From positions 1 through 39,000 of the forward strand of contig CASESB010000054.1 in assembly GCA_949290475.1 (NCBI GenBank): a stretch of 39,000 nucleotides of DNA, given 5' to 3'. The position numbers were made by a program, and so were the translations under genes. Numbering within the stretch: the stretch's first letter is position 1; each line of letters begins with the position of its first letter. Below the pieces are notes generated by a model, which searched no databases, was not told where the DNA came from, and was given only the letters and a program-made list of their open reading frames with translations. This DNA is from an uncultured Bacillota bacterium. Lineage in GTDB: Bacteria > Bacillota > Clostridia > Peptostreptococcales > Anaerovoracaceae. This document shows positions 33,656 through 39,000 of the stretch, one piece after another.

Positions 33656-34543
33656 ATGGGAGCTTTTAAAATTGCGAAGACAGTATTAAAAAGCGCGTTC
33701 AAAAAGCCTGCGACTCTCATGTATCCTGTAGTGGAACGTGAATGGCAGGAAAGGACGAGAGGCAGCATCGATATCGAGGCTGACAAGTGCATACTCTGCG
33801 GCATCTGCTCGAAGAGATGCCCGGCTGACGCCATAAATGTTGACAGGAACGGCGGCAAATGGGAGATCCACAGGATGCAGTGTATCCAGTGCGGCGAATG
33901 CGTAGAGGCATGCCCTAAGAAGTGTCTGCACATGAACCCTAAATATACGGAGCCGGGTCCTGAGAAGATCGTGGATTCGGTAGATGTCGAGGTGAAGAAG
34001 CCTGCAGCAAAGAAGGATGATGCGAAGGCCGCAGATGCGCCTGCAGCGGCAGACGCTTCCGGTGAGGAGAAGCTCATCTGCGATCTCGATACGTGTATCT
34101 ATTGCGGACTGTGCGCCAAGAACTGCCCGTGCGACGCTCTGGAGGTCGACAGGAAGGAGAAGGTCTGGAAGGTCGACGACGACGCCTGCGTCAAGTGCGG
34201 AGCATGTGTGGACAAGTGCCCTAAGAAGTGCCTGACGATCGGAGATCCGTCGGCAGCGGCGGCCAAGAAGGAAGATGCGGTTGATGATAAGGCTGAGGAA
34301 AAAGCTGAAGATAAGGCTGCAGACAAGACCGAGGATAAAGCTGAGGAAAAGGCCGAGACTAAGTCGGTTCCTGAGGTCGATACCGATAAGTGCGTTTACT
34401 GCAACGCATGCGCCAATGAGTGTCCGTCGGACGCCATATCGGCTGAGGTAGACGACTGGAAGGTCGACGAGGAGAAGTGCATAGGCTGTGCGGCATGTAT
34501 AGATGTATGTCCGGCAGATGCCCTCAAGATGACGGAGAAATAG
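33656..34543 (+). CDS. echF: Ech hydrogenase ferredoxin subunit F enlarged to a six-cluster polyferredoxin
   Basis: 295 residues, roughly twice the usual EchF size. The first 100 residues look like ordinary EchF (NuoI-like), with a basic N-terminal stretch then two CxxCxxCxxxC motifs at Cys45/48/51/55 and 76/79/82/86. Two more double-cluster ferredoxin modules follow at 147/150/153/157 with 178/181/184/188, and 246/249/252/256 with 275/278/281/285. They are joined by Ala/Lys/Asp/Glu-rich linkers at about 112-140 and 198-240. Modules 1 and 2 share a VDR...W...C..CG.C...CPKKCL layout, which points to internal duplication. Six [4Fe-4S] clusters are predicted. It is the last gene of the operon. 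Confidence 0.93.
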   Translation: MGAFKIAKTVLKSAFKKPATLMYPVVEREWQERTRGSIDIEADKCILCGICSKRCPADAINVDRNGGKWEIHRMQCIQCGECVEACPKKCLHMNPKYTEPGPEKIVDSVDVEVKKPAAKKDDAKAADAPAAADASGEEKLICDLDTCIYCGLCAKNCPCDALEVDRKEKVWKVDDDACVKCGACVDKCPKKCLTIGDPSAAAAKKEDAVDDKAEEKAEDKAADKTEDKAEEKAETKSVPEVDTDKCVYCNACANECPSDAISAEVDDWKVDEEKCIGCAACIDVCPADALKMTEK

Positions 34544-34573
34544 ACACTGATCATATATCGACGTATCAAGGTG

Positions 34574-34614
34574 GTATGCAGACGGCGAAAGCGCTGTCTG
34601 CATACTTTTCTTCT
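34574..34614 (+). terminator. Intrinsic terminator of the ech operon
   Basis: GTATGCAGACGGCG (34574-34587) pairs with 34592-34605 over 14 bp with one wobble and an AAAG loop, followed by TTTTCTTCT. Confidence 0.88.
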
Positions 34615-34622
34615 AAAAAATC

Positions 34623-34651
34623 TTGACATTGACAACGCTGTAATATACAAT
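34623..34651 (+). promoter_or_regulatory. Promoter of the rpmG-secE-nusG unit
   Basis: TTGACA (34623-34628) and TACAAT (34646-34651) with a 17-base spacer. A second TTGACA overlaps at 34629-34634. This is the strongest -35 in the window, as expected before ribosomal genes. Confidence 0.85.
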
Positions 34652-34729
34652 TATTTAGCGACTTTATGTGAATAACCGGATAAGGGCAGCTGTGCTCTTA
34701 CTTTTTTAAATTAAACGGAGGACTATAAC

Positions 34730-34879
34730 ATGAGAGTAAAGGTTACGCTGGCATGCACGGAATGTAAGCAGAGAAACTACAATACTATGAAGAACAAGAA
34801 GAACACGGCAGACCGTATAGAGATGAACAAGTACTGCAAGTTCTGCAAAAAGCATACGCTTCATAAGGAAACGAAGTAA
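34730..34879 (+). CDS. rpmG: 50S ribosomal protein L33
   Basis: 49 residues, the usual L33 length. It has zinc-binding pairs Cys9/Cys12 (CTEC) and Cys36/Cys39 (CKFC), so it is the zinc-containing form. The body [22 protein letters not shown] is characteristic. GGAGG lies 8 bases upstream of the ATG. It is the first gene of the conserved rpmG-secE-nusG cluster. Confidence 0.96.
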   Translation: MRVKVTLACTECKQRNYNTMKNKKNTADRIEMNKYCKFCKKHTLHKETK

Positions 34880-34894
34880 GGGAGAAGGATTACT

Positions 34895-35167
34895 ATGGCA
34901 AAAGCGTCAAAGGGTAAGGATACCGGTACGACAAAGCAGACTGCCAGACAGCGCGCGATGGCTGTTTCGTCCCAGAAGAGGAAGAGAGGAAGTCTGAAGG
35001 AATACTTCAAGGGCGTGAAGCTGGAGATGAAGAAGGTAGTATGGCCTACCAAGAAGGAGCTGGGCTCATTCACGGCTATAGTGCTCGCTACCTGCGCTGC
35101 GTTCGCTATCGTTTTCTGGGCGGTAGATTCAGGCGTACTGGCGGCTATCAGAGCCGTATGTTTCTAG
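34895..35167 (+). CDS. secE: Preprotein translocase subunit SecE
   Basis: 90 residues. A basic Lys/Thr/Arg-rich N-terminus leads to the conserved amphipathic segment EYFKGVKLEMKKVVWPTKKEL, then a single TM helix at about 60-82. It is part of the SecYEG protein channel. It starts 15 bases after rpmG and is followed by nusG. Confidence 0.95.
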   Translation: MAKASKGKDTGTTKQTARQRAMAVSSQKRKRGSLKEYFKGVKLEMKKVVWPTKKELGSFTAIVLATCAAFAIVFWAVDSGVLAAIRAVCF

Positions 35168-35194
35168 TTGGTATGATAGGAGCTTTTAAGTAGG

Positions 35195-35770
35195 ATGAGT
35201 GAGAACAAAGAGGAGAAAAAGCTGGATCTTGAAGGGCTGGAAGGCCTCAGAGGCGACGGCGAAGCCAAGTGGTACGTGGTTCATACTTATTCCGGCCACG
35301 AAAACAAGGTAAAAGTCAATATAGAGAAGATCGTAGAAAACAGAGGAATGCAGGATCTCATTCTCGATGTGATCGTACCTACAGAGGACAGAGTGGAAGT
35401 CAAGAACGGACAGCGCAAGGTGAAGACGAGAAAGATATTCCCGGGCTATGTCCTCGTTAAGATGATAGTAACTAATGAATCGTGGTACCTGGTCAGAAAC
35501 ACTCAGGGAGTTACGGGATTCGTAGGTCACGGTTCGGATCCTATACCTCTCACCAAGGAAGAAGTGAGAAGGATGGGAATAGAGAAGATATATATCGATC
35601 TGGATATCGATGTGGGCGATACCGTGAAGGTCATCAACGGACCTTTCGAGAACTTCATGGGCGTCGTGGAAGAGGTCAATATGGAGAAGCAGACTCTTCG
35701 CGCCAAGGTATCCATGTTCGGAAGAGATACGCCTGTGGAGCTTGATTTTGCACAGGTAGACAAGATATAG
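35195..35770 (+). CDS. nusG: Transcription elongation/termination factor NusG
   Basis: 191 residues with the NGN domain (WYVVHTYSGHENKVK through RKIFPGYVLVKM and TQGVTGFVG) and a C-terminal KOW domain (VGDTVKVINGPFENFMGVVEEV). A short acidic/basic N-terminal extension precedes the NGN domain. It binds RNA polymerase. The start is the first ATG after GGAGC-type purines and the secE gap is 27 bases. Confidence 0.96.
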   Translation: MSENKEEKKLDLEGLEGLRGDGEAKWYVVHTYSGHENKVKVNIEKIVENRGMQDLILDVIVPTEDRVEVKNGQRKVKTRKIFPGYVLVKMIVTNESWYLVRNTQGVTGFVGHGSDPIPLTKEEVRRMGIEKIYIDLDIDVGDTVKVINGPFENFMGVVEEVNMEKQTLRAKVSMFGRDTPVELDFAQVDKI

Positions 35771-35920
35771 CACAGCTATGGAAAACGGAGCGCGCTTTGA
35801 TGGCGCTTCGCAGTGAAAACAGAATGTAACCGGGCCTCGCCGGCCTCGTGCCGGGCAAGCGCTCTGTTTACAATATATCCCGAGCAGGGAAATCTTAAGA
35901 AAGGAGAGAAACGACGTAAG
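35771..35920 (+). promoter_or_regulatory. Structured leader of rplKA
   Basis: This 150-base gap can form two competing helices. ACGGAGCGC (35785-35793) pairs with GCGCTCTGT (35859-35867), 9 bp with one wobble. Alternatively AAACAGA (35817-35823) pairs perfectly with TCTGTTT (35863-35869). GC-rich CCGGGC/GCCGGG helices lie between. No T-run follows and no clear promoter is seen. It could control rplK translation or be only a processed spacer. Confidence 0.4.
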
Positions 35921-36346
35921 ATGGCAAAGAAGATCGAAGGATATATCAAACTTCAGATCCCAGCTGGAAACGCAAATCCTGCACCGCCTGTAGGACCGGC
36001 ATTAGGTCAGCACGGTGTAAACATCATGGATTTCTGTAAGCAGTTCAATGCCAAGACTCAGGATCAGCCGGGAATGATAATCCCAGTGGTTATTACCGTA
36101 TATGCGGATCACTCATTCTCGTTCATCTGCAAGACGCCTCCGGCAGCAGTACTGCTCAAGAAGGCGGCAGGACTCGATGCAGCGTCCGGTGAACCTAACA
36201 AGACTAAGGTAGCTACGCTGACGAGAGCACAGGCTGAGGAGATCGCCAAGACTAAGATGCCTGATCTTAACGCAGCCAGCCTGGAAGCGGCTACGGAGAT
36301 GATCAAGGGAACTGCCAGAAGCATGGGAATAGTTATTGAAGATTAG
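35921..36346 (+). CDS. rplK: 50S ribosomal protein L11
   Basis: 141 residues from the ATG that begins [20 protein letters not shown]. The frame is open further upstream, but that part is leader. It contains the [22 protein letters not shown] region that contacts the GTPase-associated 23S rRNA, and [14 protein letters not shown] near the C-terminus. AAGGAGA lies 13 bases upstream, slightly far. Confidence 0.97.
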   Translation: MAKKIEGYIKLQIPAGNANPAPPVGPALGQHGVNIMDFCKQFNAKTQDQPGMIIPVVITVYADHSFSFICKTPPAAVLLKKAAGLDAASGEPNKTKVATLTRAQAEEIAKTKMPDLNAASLEAATEMIKGTARSMGIVIED

Positions 36347-36352
36347 TGTTAT

Positions 36353-36407
36353 GTGGGAGACTTGAAGGCTGCGCCAGACAGCCGGCCGTGAAAGTCGTCG
36401 GTACCAC
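36353..36407 (+). promoter_or_regulatory. Candidate L1-binding site between rplK and rplA
   Basis: GTGG (36353-36356) can pair with CCAC (36404-36407). After an unpaired GA, GACTT (36359-36363) can pair with AAGTC (36392-36396). The asymmetric GTGGGAG/ACCAC arrangement resembles L1 mRNA targets that mimic 23S rRNA. It sits directly before the rplA ribosome binding site, so L1 could repress its own translation. Inference from folding by eye. Confidence 0.45.
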
Positions 36408-36420
36408 GAGGAGGAAAGAA

Positions 36421-37116
36421 ATGCCTAAAAGAGGAAAGAAGTATCAGGATTCCGTAAAGGAATTCAACAAAGCAGAGGTTTACGACGTTGAAGAGGCTAT
36501 GGAGATCGTAGTTAAGACGTCGAAGGCTAAATTTGATGAGACGGTCGAGCTCCACGCCAGACTCGGTGTTGACGGAAGACATGCCGATCAGCAGGTAAGA
36601 GGCGCTATCGTGCTCCCTCACGGAGTAGGAAAGAGCAAGACGGTTCTCGTATTCGCAAAGGGGCCTAAGGCTACGGAAGCAAAGGAAGCCGGCGCTGACT
36701 TCGTAGGAGCCGAGGAATTGGCTCAGAAGATCCAGAGCGAAGGCTGGTTTGACTTCGATGTAGTAATAGCCACACCTGACATGATGGGCGTTGTCGGAAG
36801 ACTCGGTAAGCTGCTGGGACCGAAAGGACTCATGCCTAACCCTAAATCCGGAACAGTTACCATGGATGTGGCCAAGGCTATCGAGGAAGTCAAGGCAGGT
36901 AAGGTGGAGTACAGGCTCGATAAGGCCAATATCATCCACACGCCGATAGGCAAGGCTTCGTTCGGAGCTGAAAAGCTGACGGACAACTTCAATGCCATAA
37001 TAGGCGCCATCATCAAGGCGAAGCCTGCGGCAGCAAAGGGTCAGTATCTCAGGAGCGTAGTCGTTTCATCGACCATGGGTCCGGGAGTCAAGATCAACGC
37101 TACGAAGCTGGGCTAG
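36421..37116 (+). CDS. rplA: 50S ribosomal protein L1
   Basis: 231 residues from the ATG after AGGAGG. The open frame extends back to 36346, but the standard L1 N-terminus [15 protein letters not shown] starts here. Typical segments are [44 protein letters not shown] and a C-terminal [15 protein letters not shown]. It binds the L1 stalk of 23S rRNA. Confidence 0.97.
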   Translation: MPKRGKKYQDSVKEFNKAEVYDVEEAMEIVVKTSKAKFDETVELHARLGVDGRHADQQVRGAIVLPHGVGKSKTVLVFAKGPKATEAKEAGADFVGAEELAQKIQSEGWFDFDVVIATPDMMGVVGRLGKLLGPKGLMPNPKSGTVTMDVAKAIEEVKAGKVEYRLDKANIIHTPIGKASFGAEKLTDNFNAIIGAIIKAKPAAAKGQYLRSVVVSSTMGPGVKINATKLG

Positions 37117-37140
37117 TCCGGAAAATTAAAAGAGAATACA

Positions 37141-37254
37141 ATAGGCCGTAGACAGCGGGAGGAGAAGCCGGAGCGCAGATCCTTAATATTTCCCGCCGAG
37201 GTACAATGTAAATACATTTGCCTTGTCGTCCTGCGGACAACAGGGCTTTTTATA
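37141..37254 (+). promoter_or_regulatory. L10-type ribosomal leader with attenuator terminator
   Basis: The region GCCGTAGACAGCGGGAGG (from about 37144) with the complementary TCCCGCCGAGG (near 37192) fits the Firmicutes L10(L12)4 leader before rplJ. Next is a terminator-like hairpin at 37220-37246 (GCCTTGTCGTCC with GGACAACAGGGC, one mismatch) followed by TTTTTAT. High L10-L12 levels would be expected to favour termination. Confidence 0.75.
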
Positions 37255-37271
37255 TGGTACCTTAAGGACAC

Positions 37272-37377
37272 GTCCGGCTGCGCCGGACAACTCTAAAGAA
37301 CCCCAGAGGCTGGGTAACCTTAATGTCCGGCTGCGCCGGACAACTCTAAAGAACCCCAGAGACTGGGTAACCTTAAT
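37272..37377 (+). repeat. 53-nt tandem duplication in the rplJ leader
   Basis: Two head-to-tail copies (37272-37324 and 37325-37377) differ at one base. Each begins with a perfect 7-bp hairpin GTCCGGC-TGC-GCCGGAC, continues with a CCCAG/CTGGG hairpin and ends in GGTAACCTTAAT. A partial unit tail lies before copy 1 (GGTACCTTAAG). After copy 2 comes a further hairpin, GGTTTCC-TGC-GGAAACC, at 37378-37394. Confidence 0.9.
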
Positions 37378-37421
37378 GGTTTCCTGCGGAAACCAAATCT
37401 ATGAAAGGAGAATGCTCGATA

Positions 37422-37913
37422 ATGAAAGAAGCTTATAAGCAGAAGCAGGTAATAATCGACGAGATAAAAGACAAGTTTGAGAGAGCTGAATCAGTTGTAG
37501 TCATCGATTACATCGGCATAACCGTAGCTGAAGCTGACGAGATGAGAAAAAAGCTTCGTGAGGCCAACGTAGACTACACTGTTTACAAGAACACTCTCGT
37601 GAACAGAGCTGTGGAAGGCACTGAATACGAAGCGATCAAAGACATACTCGCCGGACCTAGCGGATTTGCCTTCAGCTATGACGACGCTACAGCGCCGGCA
37701 AGAGTTCTGAACGGAGCCATCAAGGAATACAACAAGATGGCGTTCAAGGGCGGTATAGTAGAAGGCGAGTACTACGACAGTGAAGGCCTTCAGAAGCTGG
37801 CTGCCATACCTTCAAGGGACACGCTCATTTCCAAGTTTATGGGAAGCATTCAGTCCCCTGTGGCAAACTTCGCGAGAGTCATTGCTCAGATCGCGGAGCA
37901 GAAGGAAGCGTAA
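37422..37913 (+). CDS. rplJ: 50S ribosomal protein L10
   Basis: 163 residues from the ATG reading MKEAYKQKQ, 11 bases after AAAGGAG. An earlier in-frame ATG at 37401 overlaps that site. Conserved parts include VVIDYIGITVAEADEMRKKLRE and YTVYKNTLVNRA. It is the base of the L7/L12 stalk and likely the regulator that binds the leader upstream. Confidence 0.96.
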   Translation: MKEAYKQKQVIIDEIKDKFERAESVVVIDYIGITVAEADEMRKKLREANVDYTVYKNTLVNRAVEGTEYEAIKDILAGPSGFAFSYDDATAPARVLNGAIKEYNKMAFKGGIVEGEYYDSEGLQKLAAIPSRDTLISKFMGSIQSPVANFARVIAQIAEQKEA

Positions 37914-37982
37914 GCATTTTGAAACTGACCGGCAGATGCCGGTATATGAGATCATTTAAAAATTTTGTAAAGGAGAAAAAAG

Positions 37983-38351
37983 ATGAACAAGGATCAGATC
38001 ATAGAAGCTATAAAAGAAATGTCCGTTCTGGAACTGAACGAGCTGGTTAAAGCGTGTGAAGAGGAATTCGGAGTATCGGCTGCAGCAGGAGTAGTTGTAG
38101 CAGCAGCAGGCGGCGGCGAAGCAGGCGGCGGCGAAGAGCAGAGCGAATTCACAGTAGTGCTCAAGGAAGTTGGCGCTGAGAAGATCAAGGTTATCAAGGC
38201 TGTAAGAGAGATCACAGGTCTCGGACTTAAGGAAGCCAAGGAACTGGTTGACGGAGCTCCTTCAAACGTTAAGGAAGGCTGCGAAAAGGCAGAGGCTGAA
38301 GGCTTCAAGGCTCAGCTGGAAGAAGTCGGCGCTGTTGTTGAACTCAAATAA
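37983..38351 (+). CDS. rplL: 50S ribosomal protein L7/L12
   Basis: 122 residues. It has the N-terminal dimerisation helices ([24 protein letters not shown]), an Ala/Gly-rich hinge (about 33-52, [18 protein letters not shown]), and the C-terminal domain that recruits translation factors ([27 protein letters not shown]). AAAGGAGAAAA lies upstream. It ends the cluster at a strong terminator. Confidence 0.97.
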   Translation: MNKDQIIEAIKEMSVLELNELVKACEEEFGVSAAAGVVVAAAGGGEAGGGEEQSEFTVVLKEVGAEKIKVIKAVREITGLGLKEAKELVDGAPSNVKEGCEKAEAEGFKAQLEEVGAVVELK

Positions 38352-38393
38352 GAGGACGACCGAACGACATACAACGCAAAAGCATATCAAAAG

Positions 38394-38437
38394 CTGCATA
38401 CCGGTAAGCAGAGAGCTGCCGGCGTGCAGTTTTTTTA
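38394..38437 (+). terminator. Intrinsic terminator after rplL
   Basis: CTGCA...CCGG (38394 on) pairs with CCGG...TGCAG (ending 38429) around a short inner loop. Eight consecutive Ts follow at 38430-38437. Confidence 0.88.
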
Positions 38438-38501
38438 TTGCCAGCATGCACGAATCATAAAACAATTAAGGGATTAGTAGATTTTGTTGTGTGTGGTAAT
38501 A

Positions 38502-38510
38502 TGGTATAAT
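38502..38510 (+). promoter_or_regulatory. Extended -10 promoter of the last gene
   Basis: TGGTATAAT at 38502-38510 is a perfect extended -10. The -35 is poor (TTGTTG at 38484-38489 with a 15-base gap). Confidence 0.55.
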
Positions 38511-38566
38511 TTCTATAGGCAGAATATTATGTGTTTTGACAGAATTGTGTTTTGGGGATATGTAAT

Positions 38567-39000
38567 ATGAAAGATGTTATAAACGATATAAGCATGTATT
38601 TATATCTGTTTGCATTTATATGCGGCGCGATCACGATAGTATTAAATATAGTTGTTTATCAAAGCAATAGAAGCGTTGGATTAAAACGTAATTTGCTGTT
38701 TCATATATTTTTTTTCATATATATAATTTTTAATTTTATTCTTTTTTTCGGTAGAGTATTTAGCTGGGAAACGAGCGCTCACTTTTCAATTCTTATAGCA
38801 TATGATATATCATATATATTTGTGCTTATCAGTTATGTCAAATGTATAAGCTACAATGAAAAGGTTAATGTTACAGTCGTTGTGACGTGTGTACTATATG
38901 TATTAATATGGGGCATAGTCTATGTGCTTTCTCTTGATGATGCGGGATATATTATTACACCGATAGCGCAGTATATGGCATTTGTGACGGAAGCGGCTTT
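38567..39000 (+). CDS. Multi-pass membrane protein, 5' part only
   Basis: The frame runs from ATG at 38567 to the end of the window with about 144 residues seen. It is very hydrophobic, with at least four TM segments (about residues 10-30, 45-68, 80-97 and 106-130). Short loops carry SNRSVGLKR and KCISYNEK. It uses many A/T-ending codons, unlike the ribosomal genes before it. The layout would suit the N-terminal membrane part of a sensor or a seven-TM regulator, but no domain is visible yet and no function is assigned. Confidence 0.6.
   Translation, partial: MKDVINDISMYLYLFAFICGAITIVLNIVVYQSNRSVGLKRNLLFHIFFFIYIIFNFILFFGRVFSWETSAHFSILIAYDISYIFVLISYVKCISYNEKVNVTVVVTCVLYVLIWGIVYVLSLDDAGYIITPIAQYMAFVTEAA

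Overview
The window looks like chromosomal DNA of an anaerobic, moderately GC-rich clostridial Firmicute. The guess, from gene content alone, is the Anaerovoracaceae/Family XIII neighbourhood. The lineage clues are a tryptophan T-box, an L10-type leader before rplJ, a PcrA-type helicase, NAD-dependent LigA, an LCP cell-wall ligase, the rpmG-secE-nusG-rplKAJL cluster, and a six-gene Ech-type energy-converting [NiFe] hydrogenase. All recognised genes are on the + strand.

Region 1 (1-8374) is a tightly packed run with several start/stop overlaps: the end of an SseB-like gene, a small membrane protein, valS, folC, a diacylglycerol-kinase-type lipid kinase, a GNAT acetyltransferase, and a long ORF joining a GtrA-like membrane domain to a phosphoglucomutase. 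Region 2 (8375-12799) starts at a good promoter and holds an LCP protein, ddl and thrS (ThrRS without its TGS domain). Region 3 (12800-15892) is a promoter plus Trp T-box driving a trpXYZ-type ABC importer, closed by a terminator. Region 4 (15893-25047) holds a site-2 protease homologue, pcrA, ligA, an AIR-synthase-family protein, the SRP RNA, dnaX, ybaB and recR, ending in a terminator. A 585-bp non-coding stretch with repeated TGCAGT-type boxes follows.

Region 5 (25480-28720) has an APC-family permease, a 44-nt near-perfect palindrome, a Cna_B-like surface-protein ORF with no signal peptide or anchor, three copies of a spaced AT-rich dyad, and a proline/threonine-rich tandem repeat with an in-frame stop. 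It reads as an eroded or rearranged surface-protein locus.

Region 6 (28787-34614) is the ech operon, echABCDEF, with its own promoter and terminator. The encoded complex should oxidise or reduce ferredoxin with protons/H2 while moving ions across the membrane. Its EchF is enlarged to three tandem double-cluster ferredoxin modules (six CxxCxxCxxxC motifs), the most unusual coding feature here. Region 7 (34623-38437) is the ribosomal/transcription cluster rpmG, secE, nusG, rplK, rplA, rplJ, rplL, with candidate L1 and L10 regulatory RNAs and a 53-nt tandem duplication in the rplJ leader. rpoB does not follow rplL immediately. Instead, after a strong terminator, an AT-rich multi-pass membrane protein gene starts and runs off the window.
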